Source of the DNA: Propionibacteriaceae bacterium
GTDB taxonomy: Bacteria > Actinomycetota > Actinomycetes > Propionibacteriales > Propionibacteriaceae
Direction of reading: 5' to 3'
Length of the DNA stretch: 7,029 nucleotides
Assembly (NCBI GenBank): GCA_031268065.1
Contig: JAIRXX010000175.1
Location: 1-7,029 of the forward strand
The translations under genes and the position numbers were made by a program. The notes below the pieces were generated by a model. That model was not told the DNA's origin. It searched no databases and saw only the letters and a program-made list of their open reading frames with translations. Positions 1-6,111 of this stretch are shown one piece after another. Every line of letters begins with the position of its first letter. The first letter of the stretch is position 1.

Positions 1-763
1 TGACGGTCTGGTCGCCGAAGGCGGCATCGGTCGCCAGTCTTGGCATCAAACCGTCGCGGCTGGTGCCCTCGGTGGCGAGGAACTCAACCGCATTCGCGGA
101 CACGCGGGCCGCTTCCGGCTCGGCCTGGTGACTGCGGAATCCGGCAGCCAAGGCATCCGTCTCGATGGCTTGCAGCAGCCTGAAGGCGTCGAGGGCGTCT
201 TTGGCTTTCAATCGTTCTGGTTGGCGGCGGGCATCTCCCTCACGTTCGGCAATCTTGATGGTCTTGGCTACGATCAGCGCGGCGGGGTTCGCCACGCGCA
301 GTTGGCAGTTGCGCGGATCATCATCCTCGAATGCGGTGATCAAGTGGATTGCATTGTCGATGAGGGCTGGTTCAAGACCGGGGGCGATCCTGCCGACGTT
401 CTTCGCATGCGGCGGAATGCGTGCGCCCCTGGCGGACTTGCTCGTCGTGCCCGCTTGGTAGGGCACGACCATAATATCTATGGCTATGCTTCGCGCGCCT
501 AGCCAGTGGCCGGGGTTCGAGCCAGGAGCGAAACCGGCTGTGATCAAGGTCTGGGCGATCTCAGGGCTGCCCGCCAAGCGCTGGGTGTTCAACGCCAGGT
601 CGCCGTCCGTTGTCATCGGCGGCACCGCGAGCGTGCCTTCCCCAGTATGGAGGTAGACAGCCTGCGCGCCTACCAGAATCAGGTTGTCGAGGTGGTCGCG
701 CAGCGCATTGAGGGCGTCAAGCAGCACACGGCGGGCGGCGGCGTATTCAGGAGCCGGTGTCAT
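1..763 (-). CDS. AbiEii-like nucleotidyltransferase toxin (partial, 3' end beyond window)
   Basis: This reading frame is open from an ATG at 763-761 to the left edge: 254 codons with no stop, so the C-terminus is missing. Seen: GAQAV at residues 32-36, then TTDGDL at 51-56 giving the DxD pair D53/D55, then a third acidic residue D96 in IDIMVVP. This is the standard three-carboxylate layout of the DNA polymerase beta-type nucleotidyltransferase fold. Further on are GARIPPH (113-119), GLEPAL (129-134), a PAALIVAK segment with K167, and KAKDALDAFRLL (186-197), which matches the late Lys/Arg-Asp motif of AbiEii proteins. In characterised AbiE systems the toxin is a bacteriostatic nucleotidyltransferase; this assignment is inferred from motifs. 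The start overlaps the upstream gene's TGA by 4 nt (ATGA), so translation is probably coupled and expression depends on that gene's promoter. ATA, GTA, CTA and AGG codons occur, slightly unlike the neighbouring genes. A housekeeping nucleotidyltransferase is less likely given its partner. Confidence 0.75.
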   Translation of the reverse strand, partial: MTPAPEYAAARRVLLDALNALRDHLDNLILVGAQAVYLHTGEGTLAVPPMTTDGDLALNTQRLAGSPEIAQTLITAGFAPGSNPGHWLGARSIAIDIMVVPYQAGTTSKSARGARIPPHAKNVGRIAPGLEPALIDNAIHLITAFEDDDPRNCQLRVANPAALIVAKTIKIAEREGDARRQPERLKAKDALDAFRLLQAIETDALAAGFRSHQAEPEAARVSANAVEFLATEGTSRDGLMPRLATDAAFGDQTV

Positions 764-1815
764 CGGCTTCTCCAATTCGGATCGGTCTTGGCCAAGGTGT
801 CCATGAGCGCTTCAGCTTGCTGGGGGTAGCGGCCAGGGAGCGTGAGCAGGTCGGCAAGCACGATGGCGAGTGGCGCGACAGGCATGCCATCCAGCACTTC
901 CGGATTGTCAAGAATCACTGGGTCTTGTGGCGTCAGAACGGTCACGTTGGCCACTGATGGTTCCACGGGTACGAGACCGAGGGCGTCAGCGATCTGGCAG
1001 GGATCGATTGCGTAGACAATGATTTGGGTAACGGGAATTACAGGAGCCACGGTGCCGGAGAGCCACGCCTGTCCGGCACTTGCTCCGGTGACGGCCATGC
1101 CGGTCAGAGAGGCCAGTCGAGCCTGGGCATTGTCTAGGCCGCGCGGCGCGACGGAGTAGCCGGGCGTGCCGTTGGAGCGCAGCACCTGGTAGTCGATGGT
1201 CCAGCGGGCTAGGAGTTGACGGCGGTTGACAGCGGTGATGCGTCCTGCGTCGTCACGCTGGACGGCCCCGTCCGCCACCAAGGTGGGCAGGGTCTTGGAT
1301 ACTGTGCCCGCTGACACCTCGGCAAGAATGGCGAGTTCCCTCACCCCCGCAGGTGGTGTGACGACCGTGAGCGCACGGACGATGCGTCCCGCTGAACGTC
1401 CATCCAATCGCGTGATGGCAGTCGTCTCCCGGTCTGGTCTCGGTGGTTTCACAGCTCCAGAGGTGGTGATGGCCAACATAGGGTCGTCGGACACGATCCT
1501 TACCCAACCCGTCGCGTCGGCGTAGCTGACGCCCGCCCGTTCCAGCTTTGCCCTTGTCGGCGCTGCGATGTACTCGGCAACGTAGAGAGGACGCAGTCTG
1601 CCGCCCATCTCAAGCGAGGACAAGGGAATGCTGCCGATTCGCGCGGCGGACTTGAACAACACGGACTGCCCAGACGGGCTGGCGACCGCGACCGTGCCGC
1701 TCCTGGAGTCTATGCTGGCGGACCAGTGCGGCGGCAGTGCGGACCGAATGGAGCGCAGCGCGCCAGCCAACTCCGGTGTTTCCCATTTGGTGCCGTTTCC
1801 CGTCACGGGAAACAC
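760..1815 (-). CDS. winged-helix AbiEi-like antitoxin / transcriptional regulator
   Basis: This is a 351-residue protein if started at the GTG at 1815-1813. An in-frame TGA at 1824-1822 rules out any start further upstream. Another GTG lies three codons in, at 1806-1804. Neither has a Shine-Dalgarno sequence, which suggests a leaderless message. Seen: an N-terminal alpha/beta part with LERAGVSYADATGWVRI (91-107), the 'no escape, domesticated DNA' style motif found in AbiEi-type proteins. A winged helix-turn-helix follows at about 141-196, with a recognition-helix-like stretch SAGTVSKTLPTLVADGAV (168-185). The C-terminal domain (about 197-351) contains VTGASA and ends in LADLLTLPGRYPQQAEALM. 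In known type IV systems AbiEi neutralises the nucleotidyltransferase and represses its own operon. The gene order (antitoxin first), the 4-nt overlap with the nucleotidyltransferase and the inverted-repeat operator at its start all agree. It could instead be a regulator whose partner is not a toxin. Confidence 0.7.
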   Translation of the reverse strand: MFPVTGNGTKWETPELAGALRSIRSALPPHWSASIDSRSGTVAVASPSGQSVLFKSAARIGSIPLSSLEMGGRLRPLYVAEYIAAPTRAKLERAGVSYADATGWVRIVSDDPMLAITTSGAVKPPRPDRETTAITRLDGRSAGRIVRALTVVTPPAGVRELAILAEVSAGTVSKTLPTLVADGAVQRDDAGRITAVNRRQLLARWTIDYQVLRSNGTPGYSVAPRGLDNAQARLASLTGMAVTGASAGQAWLSGTVAPVIPVTQIIVYAIDPCQIADALGLVPVEPSVANVTVLTPQDPVILDNPEVLDGMPVAPLAIVLADLLTLPGRYPQQAEALMDTLAKTDPNWRSR

Positions 1816-1831
1816 TCTATATCAGGAAACA
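1777..1831. promoter_or_regulatory. symmetric four-half-site operator over the antitoxin start
   Basis: A perfect 19-bp palindrome, GTTTCCCGTCACGGGAAAC, spans 1795-1813 (9-bp arms, centre at 1804). It is flanked by two more copies of the half-site: TGTTTCC at 1777-1783 and GGAAACA at 1825-1831. Each outer copy lies 17 bp from its inner copy and both are equidistant from the centre, so the whole 55-bp block is symmetric. It covers the first codons of the wHTH gene and surrounds its likely -10 box. This arrangement fits cooperative binding by a dimeric regulator, most simply the adjacent AbiEi-like protein repressing its own operon. The binding protein is inferred. The site is about 91 bp upstream of the divergent MFS start, so that gene could also be affected. 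Confidence 0.6.
1816..1821 (-). promoter_or_regulatory. probable -10 box of the toxin-antitoxin operon
   Basis: On the minus strand, TATAGA (5 of 6 matches to TATAAT) lies immediately upstream of the first possible GTG codon. Transcription would start near 1809-1806, at or just before the second in-frame GTG (1806-1804), giving an mRNA with essentially no leader. The -35 region is not clear. The box sits between two GGAAAC half-sites, so an occupied operator would block RNA polymerase. Confidence 0.4.
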
Positions 1832-1904
1832 GCGAGAATGCCATTCAGCCAGATGCCGACGCTTGGGGATAGGATAGTCGGCTGTGTCCTCGCATGGTCA
1901 TGGC

Positions 1905-1920
1905 GGAAAGGTAGGGAAGG
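1905..1920 (+). promoter_or_regulatory. ribosome binding site deciding the MFS start
   Basis: The purine-rich stretch GGAAAGGTAGGGAAGG lies just before the ATG at 1922 and offers two Shine-Dalgarno-like cores (AAAGG and GGGAAGG). The reading frame stays open far upstream, over the antisense antitoxin gene. This site and the protein's family-like N-terminus select 1922 over ATG codons at 1838 and 1853. Confidence 0.55.
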
Positions 1921-1921
1921 G

Positions 1922-3154
1922 ATGAGCGAACAGAAATTGCTCAACGACCGCTCTTTCGTGGTGCTCTTGATCGGGCGCACCACCGCTATGCTCGGCTTCG
2001 CTTTCGGCCCGGTGGCTTTGGCCTTTGGCATCCTCTCGCTGCCTTGGGGCAACGAGCAGAACCTCTCGGTGGTGCTCTTCTTCCAGGTGATGCCGCAGGT
2101 GCTGCTGATTCTCTTCGGCGGGGTGGTCTCCGACCGCTACCCCAGGGCGAGGGTGCTGCAGTTGGGCATGTTCGCGATGGGCTTGGGCTGGGTTTCCATC
2201 GGGGTGATGATCCAAATCGGAATGAGCGCCCTCGTGCCGATCTGCGCCGCCGCGTCGGTCACCGGGGTGGCCGCAGCCGTGATCTATCCGGCGTTCACCG
2301 GGATCATCCCCGAGATCGTGCCAGCGGATCAGCTGCAGCAGGGGAATTCCTGGCTGCAGATGGCGTCCGCCGTGGCCAAACTTTTTGGCTTGGTGGCCGC
2401 TGGCGCTGTGGTCGTCATGTTGGGCAGCGGCCTGGCGGTGATCAGCACCGGCGTTTTCTACCTCTGCGCTGGCTTGCTGGTCTTCTTCCTGCCGGTGACC
2501 TCGCCGCAGCGCACCGCCACGGCGAATATGTTCAAGCAGTTGAAGGAGGGCTGGAAAGAATTCAGCTCCCGGCAGTGGCTGTGGGTGGTGGTGCTGCAAT
2601 ACGCCTTCGTGGTGATGATGCTGAACGCCTCCCACGGCGTGCTAGGCCCGGTGCTGGCCAAGCAGGAACTCGGCGGTCCGGTGGCTTGGACGGCGATCCT
2701 CGTCGGTGAGGCGCTGGGCGCCGGAGTGGGCGTGGTCGTCTCGCTGCGCTGGATGCCGAGACACCCGATCTTCGTCGGCACGCTCTTAACCCTCTGCGCC
2801 GGTTTGCCCGGCTGCCTGCTCGGGTTGAGCGTCCCGGTCCCGATGGTGGTGCTCGCCGCTGTGACGATGGGCTTCGGCTTTGAATTCTTCACCGTGCTCT
2901 GGCTGACGACCATGCAGCTGGAAGTGCCCCCAGAGGCGCTGTCACGGGTGGCCGCCTACGACGGCTTCGGCTCCCTGGTCCTCGGGCCGCTGGGGCTGCT
3001 CATCGCCGCCCCAGTCGCAAGCGCCTTGGGCATCCATTTCGCCATCGGCCTGAGCGGTTTGGTCATCATCGCAGTGACGCTGGGCGCGCTCTGCTTCCCG
3101 GAGGTGCGGCGGCTCGAATCCCGACCGAGGGCCCTATCCCAAGCCGCAGACTGA
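1922..3154 (+). CDS. MFS transporter (MFS_3 / EntS-like exporter)
   Basis: This is a 410-residue, strongly hydrophobic protein with a pattern of about 12 membrane helices, the usual length for the family. The N-terminus NDRSFVVLLIGRT (8-20) is typical of the enterobactin-exporter-like MFS_3 branch. GGVVSDRYPRARVL (66-79), between helices 2 and 3, is the MFS signature (motif A, G-x-x-x-D-R-x-x-x-R). The stretch around 130-145 (PEIVPADQLQQGNSWL) is also characteristic of this branch. A central hydrophilic loop at about 192-217 separates the two six-helix halves. It is an integral inner-membrane protein, probably a proton-coupled drug, siderophore or metabolite exporter; the substrate cannot be told. 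It is transcribed alone, divergent from the toxin-antitoxin operon and convergent with the DUF4921 gene. Its promoter must lie in or near the 106-bp gap that also holds the operator. No frameshift or missing segment is seen. Confidence 0.85.
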   Translation: MSEQKLLNDRSFVVLLIGRTTAMLGFAFGPVALAFGILSLPWGNEQNLSVVLFFQVMPQVLLILFGGVVSDRYPRARVLQLGMFAMGLGWVSIGVMIQIGMSALVPICAAASVTGVAAAVIYPAFTGIIPEIVPADQLQQGNSWLQMASAVAKLFGLVAAGAVVVMLGSGLAVISTGVFYLCAGLLVFFLPVTSPQRTATANMFKQLKEGWKEFSSRQWLWVVVLQYAFVVMMLNASHGVLGPVLAKQELGGPVAWTAILVGEALGAGVGVVVSLRWMPRHPIFVGTLLTLCAGLPGCLLGLSVPVPMVVLAAVTMGFGFEFFTVLWLTTMQLEVPPEALSRVAAYDGFGSLVLGPLGLLIAAPVASALGIHFAIGLSGLVIIAVTLGALCFPEVRRLESRPRALSQAAD

Positions 3155-3260
3155 CCCTATCCCGGCGTGGGGCATTCACCGTTGAAACCGTTAGTTGAGC
3201 TTGTGGCGCAACAAACGCGGGTCTGCCCCGGCCAGGACGACGCGGTGCGGGGGCGTGCGG
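3155..3260. other. convergent intergenic gap, no convincing terminator
   Basis: These 106 bases separate the 3' ends of the MFS and DUF4921 genes. Only weak dyads are present (for example CCCCG near 3227 and CGGGG near 3248, loop too long) and there is no T-run on either strand. A 9-bp repeat, CCCTATCCC, occurs at 3132-3140 and again at 3155-3163 across the MFS stop codon. If transcription stops here it is not by an obvious intrinsic hairpin. Confidence 0.4.
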
Positions 3261-4598
3261 CTAGACGGTGTTCCCCACGTAGCGCAGTGGATTTGGGCGG
3301 CATTCGCACTCGGTGGCGATGCGCAACTCTCCGATTTTCCCGGCGCTGCGCAGGCTGAAAAGGTTGGAGACCACGCGGTCTCGCAGCGAGAGCGGGTCGA
3401 TGGTGTTCAGATAGATTCTCGTCGCCCCCTCGAAACCGGCCAGGGTGGAGATGCGCCATTTCACCAGCACCCGCCAGGGTTGCGGCATGTCGGCGTCGAT
3501 GGGCCGGTAGTGCCATTCCTCGTTCGATGAGATTTCCGGGCCGCTGGCGGCGTGGATGGCGTGGATCAGGTCTGACATGCCGCGCAGCTCTTCGGCGGAA
3601 TGCTCCCAGGGGTCGCAGGAGCGCGACTTGGAGAAGATTTCGACGCTCGGATAGCGGTGGCCGAATCCGGCGAAGGCGATGCCGTAGTCGTTCTCCGCGA
3701 TGACCAGATTTTGGTAGGAGGCGTAGTTGACGGCGGCTTCGTTGAAGATATTCGGATTGGCCCGCAGCAGGTGCATGGCTTGGGAGTGCTGCTGGCCCCA
3801 TTCGTCAATGGCGACCAACTGCTTGTGCAGGTGGTCCATCGACGCTCCAGCGGGGCGCAGCCAATTTTGGAAGACGACCACGTAGCGGGCGTAGCGGTTC
3901 TGCTCGTACAAGTTTCGCGCGGACTCCGCTGTGAAGCTGATGAATTGGGCGTGCTCGTCCGGGGTGAGCGTGCCCGCCGAGGCCAGCTGGGAATTGTCGG
4001 TGGCGCCGTCGGTGAAATGGCGGCGGGCGACAATTACGTCGTGGCAGGAGCCGCAGAAGCTGGTGGCGAGGGCTAGCAGCTCGACGGCGCCCAACGCGGC
4101 CACCTCTGCTTCAGTCTTGCCCAGGGCGCGGAGCTTGCTCGCCGCCACCGAGATCGCCTGGGCGCGTCCGGCGGGGTCGGACAGGTAGGCGGCTTGCTGC
4201 TCGCGCAGCGTTTGGGGCAATTCGTAGGCGTAATTGTCGTGCCAGTAATCGTAGGAGAGGATTTCAAACAGATTCGGTATGCGGCGGAATTCGGCCACTG
4301 GCGAATACCAGTCCGCCGGGGTGGAGATGGTTTTCGTCTCCCAGGAGCCGTCCGGGCGGCGGATGACCCGGCTCTTCTCGGGCGGGGTCTGCGGGTAGCG
4401 GGCCGTGCAGAATACGCAATAATCTTCGCGCTCAGCCGGTTCCAGCGGCACGGGGTCGGGCGCCGGGGCGGCGAGCGGTCGTTTTCCGCGTTCGGCCACC
4501 GTCCACACCTCGGTCCCGGTGAATGGGTTCAGCTGTTTCACCGTCCCATCGCGCATGGTGGTGATGTACTCGGGTTCGCGGCGATATGGGAACAACAT
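3261..4598 (-). CDS. DUF4921 family, galactose-1-phosphate uridylyltransferase-like protein
   Basis: This 445-residue protein has GalT-superfamily (HIT-fold) features. Seen: C61-V-F-C64, H120 in YDYWHDNY, and H256-L-H258-K-Q260. These parallel the E. coli GalT zinc ligands C52, C55, H115 and H164, and the H-x-H-x-Q active site in which the middle histidine is the nucleotidylated nucleophile; here that would be H258. A C-terminal HYRP (363-366) and GFE (388-390) recall the second GalT half. A further FCGSC lies at 181-185. GalT enzymes transfer a nucleoside monophosphate between a nucleotide sugar and a sugar-1-phosphate. DUF4921 proteins resemble them, but I know of no proven substrate, so galT is not assigned. 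The protein is soluble and cytoplasmic. The gene follows the glycosyltransferase by 45 nt and is probably co-transcribed. There is no good Shine-Dalgarno at the chosen ATG; M15 is an alternative start. Confidence 0.75.
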   Translation of the reverse strand: MLFPYRREPEYITTMRDGTVKQLNPFTGTEVWTVAERGKRPLAAPAPDPVPLEPAEREDYCVFCTARYPQTPPEKSRVIRRPDGSWETKTISTPADWYSPVAEFRRIPNLFEILSYDYWHDNYAYELPQTLREQQAAYLSDPAGRAQAISVAASKLRALGKTEAEVAALGAVELLALATSFCGSCHDVIVARRHFTDGATDNSQLASAGTLTPDEHAQFISFTAESARNLYEQNRYARYVVVFQNWLRPAGASMDHLHKQLVAIDEWGQQHSQAMHLLRANPNIFNEAAVNYASYQNLVIAENDYGIAFAGFGHRYPSVEIFSKSRSCDPWEHSAEELRGMSDLIHAIHAASGPEISSNEEWHYRPIDADMPQPWRVLVKWRISTLAGFEGATRIYLNTIDPLSLRDRVVSNLFSLRSAGKIGELRIATECECRPNPLRYVGNTV

Positions 4599-4604
4599 GC
4601 CACT

Positions 4605-4610
4605 ACGTTA
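4605..4610 (-). promoter_or_regulatory. possible -10 box for a leaderless DUF4921 transcript
   Basis: On the minus strand TAACGT fits the actinobacterial TAnnnT pattern and ends exactly 6 nt before the ATG at 4598. That spacing would start transcription on the A of the start codon. It agrees with the lack of a ribosome binding site, but no convincing -35 is seen and the gene may simply be read from the upstream glycosyltransferase. Confidence 0.3.
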
Positions 4611-4643
4611 ACGCCATCTTGTCCGGCGCAAGCCGAAAAGTGG

Positions 4644-5906
4644 CTATTCGGCCAAGGCTTGGGGACGGCGGCGGCGGATCACCTTGTCAAGGCCGAACGC
4701 CTCGACGTGGGGGATCGTCTGCCAGGTGGTGTTGCGGTAGAAGAGGACGACCACGTAGAGGACCGACCAACTCAGCATGAAGAGCGGGAAGGTGGCTATC
4801 GCCTTCCAATCGCCGGGCCAGGAGGTTTTCTCCAGCCTGAGGGCCAGCCAGGCCACCCAGCAGGTGCCAAGGTAGGCGAGCACGGCCATTGCCGCCGTGG
4901 CGGTGGCGAGCAGTTGCCAGTTGCCGGTCCATAGCAGCAACAGCAGCGTCGAGACCACCCCGGCGATGGCGCTCACCGCCGCGACAGGGACGCCGACCGC
5001 GTAGGCCAGCGCGTCGAATTTCGCCAGGCGGCCCAGCTTTGCCGACTTCCAAAGTTTCGGGACGCAGCTGAGCATCGCTTGGAAAGAGCCGACGGTCCAG
5101 CGGTAGCGCTGGGTGAGCGACTGGGAGAATTTGAGCGGTTGTTCGTCGTAGAAGATGGCGTCGGTGGCGATGGTCACGCTGTGTCCGGCGGCGATGGCGC
5201 TGAGGGTGAATTCGATGTCCTCGGCGGCGGAGGTCGTCTGCCACTGCCCGTCGCCAAGCACGTCAAGGGAGAACATGAAGCCGGTGCCGCCCACCGACAG
5301 GCAGGGCAATCCCCGCCGCACCCTGGGCCGGTGGATGAAACGGGTCTGCAACAGCCAGAACAGCGTCGTCACCCCGCTGACCCAGGAGCTAGTCGGATTC
5401 TTGCCCATGCGGTAGCCGAGGGCGATATGGTTGCCCCGGTTGAGTTGCCGGTTCATCGCGGCGAGGAAGCCCGGCTCAACGATGTTGTCGGCGTCGAAAA
5501 CTACGCAGGCGTCGTAGCGGTCGGCGTGCTCTTTGCTGAAGCGCTCGAAGAACCAGTGCAGCGCGTATCCCTTGCCGATGTGGGACCGGTCGTTGCGCTC
5601 AGCGACTATCGCCCCGTGCTCGGCTGCTTTGGCGGCTGTCTGATCGGTGCAATTGTCTGCCGTCACGAAAATGTCGTACGACTCGGCTGGGTAGTCTTGC
5701 GAAGTCAGGCTCTGCAGCAGGTTTCCGATCACCGGCTCCTCGTTTTTGGCGAAGACCAGGATCGCGAATCGGTTGGTCGGCTCGTTCTCGACGGGCGGAT
5801 ATTTCCGCCACGGGGTCAGCGGCAGAGCCATGAAGCCTTGGTAAAGGCCGTAACAAGTGGCGATCAGCATCAGGGTCTGGCAAATCACCAGGGCAACTCC
5901 AATCAT
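4644..5906 (-). CDS. membrane family 2 glycosyltransferase (processive, polysaccharide-synthase type)
   Basis: This is a 420-residue membrane enzyme. An N-terminal membrane segment (about 3-24) is followed by a GT-A domain starting at FAILVFAKNEE (47-57). Seen: ADNCTD (83-88), the DxD metal/UDP-binding motif D138-A-D140, the acceptor-side TSAAEDIEF (225-233) with the likely catalytic base D230, and Q266-RY-R269-W270, the QxxRW motif of processive GT2 enzymes such as hyaluronan, chitin-oligosaccharide and cellulose synthases. Three further membrane helices lie at about 301-326, 331-357 and 368-390. The enzyme would use cytoplasmic nucleotide sugars and may move the chain across the membrane. 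It is shorter than BcsA and has no PilZ domain, so c-di-GMP control is not expected. The polymer is unknown. It starts an operon with the GalT-like gene. The ATG at 5906 is fixed by an excellent ribosome binding site. Confidence 0.85.
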   Translation of the reverse strand: MIGVALVICQTLMLIATCYGLYQGFMALPLTPWRKYPPVENEPTNRFAILVFAKNEEPVIGNLLQSLTSQDYPAESYDIFVTADNCTDQTAAKAAEHGAIVAERNDRSHIGKGYALHWFFERFSKEHADRYDACVVFDADNIVEPGFLAAMNRQLNRGNHIALGYRMGKNPTSSWVSGVTTLFWLLQTRFIHRPRVRRGLPCLSVGGTGFMFSLDVLGDGQWQTTSAAEDIEFTLSAIAAGHSVTIATDAIFYDEQPLKFSQSLTQRYRWTVGSFQAMLSCVPKLWKSAKLGRLAKFDALAYAVGVPVAAVSAIAGVVSTLLLLLWTGNWQLLATATAAMAVLAYLGTCWVAWLALRLEKTSWPGDWKAIATFPLFMLSWSVLYVVVLFYRNTTWQTIPHVEAFGLDKVIRRRRPQALAE

Positions 5907-5915
5907 TGGGCCACA

Positions 5916-5923
5916 TCACCTCC
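5916..5923 (-). promoter_or_regulatory. strong ribosome binding site of the glycosyltransferase
   Basis: On the minus strand GGAGGTGA matches the end of 16S rRNA fully and lies 9 nt before the ATG at 5906-5904. It decides the start against an out-of-frame ATG that overlaps the site itself (near 5917). Confidence 0.75.
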
Positions 5924-5943
5924 CCCCGATTCGCCATATCCCA

Positions 5944-5964
5944 ACGTTACGCTGTCCGCGCAAG
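5944..5964 (-). promoter_or_regulatory. promoter-region element shared with the DUF4921 upstream region
   Basis: These 21 bases upstream of the glycosyltransferase occur in the same order, with three short insertions, at 4605-4632 upstream of the DUF4921 gene. The shared blocks on the plus strand are ACGTT, ACGC, TGTCCG and CGCAAG. On the minus strand TTGCGC of this block is followed 17 nt later by GATATG, a weak -35/-10 pair. It may be a binding site or promoter piece common to both genes; chance similarity is not excluded. Confidence 0.3.
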
Positions 5965-6051
5965 GATAGCGGGCTTTGCGGTTCGTGTGTCTGCGAGCTG
6001 GCCGCAGCTCTCTTTTGGGTCTGCCGGTCGGCGGGACGAAACAGCGCAGAC

Positions 6052-6081
6052 TTGCCATGCCCGCCAACTGGTGGTCAGAAT
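6052..6081 (+). promoter_or_regulatory. putative promoter of the membrane-anchored protein
   Basis: TTGCCA (6052-6057, 5 of 6 to TTGACA) and CAGAAT (6076-6081, 4 of 6 to TATAAT) are 18 nt apart. Transcription would start near 6088, leaving a leader of about 24 nt that contains the GGAGG site. It sits in the 205-bp divergent gap (5907-6111), which holds no gene that I can support. Confidence 0.35.
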
Positions 6082-6102
6082 TGCTTCTTGCCCACCAGCC
6101 GC

Positions 6103-6107
6103 GGAGG
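6103..6107 (+). promoter_or_regulatory. ribosome binding site before a TTG start
   Basis: GGAGG lies only 4 nt before the TTG at 6112. The spacing is short, but no ATG occurs in this frame in the window and no other candidate start has a comparable site, so it decides the start. Confidence 0.45.
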
Positions 6108-6111
6108 AAGA

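Noticed and set aside
1628..1921. Open upstream extension of the MFS frame with ATG codons at 1628, 1838 and 1853
   Set aside because: It runs antisense over the antitoxin N-terminus, its sequence is not family-like, and the ATG at 1922 has the best ribosome binding site and a typical MFS N-terminus.
1898..2635. Minus-strand open frame rich in His, Gln and Glu opposite the MFS gene
   Set aside because: This is an antisense shadow of a hydrophobic coding sequence: its residue bias is what reverse-complemented GTG/CTG codons give, and it has no domain.
1866..3163. CCTATCCC repeats (3132-3140, 3155-3163) and an inverted copy GGGATAGG (1866-1873) flanking the MFS gene
   Set aside because: Only 8-9 bp long, unevenly placed, and with no transposase or target duplication. 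Most likely chance.
5079..5969. Long plus-strand open frame opposite the glycosyltransferase
   Set aside because: The minus-strand gene has clear DxD, ED and QxxRW motifs. The plus-strand product is low-complexity and Gly/Val/Glu-rich with no recognisable domain, as expected for a GC-rich shadow.
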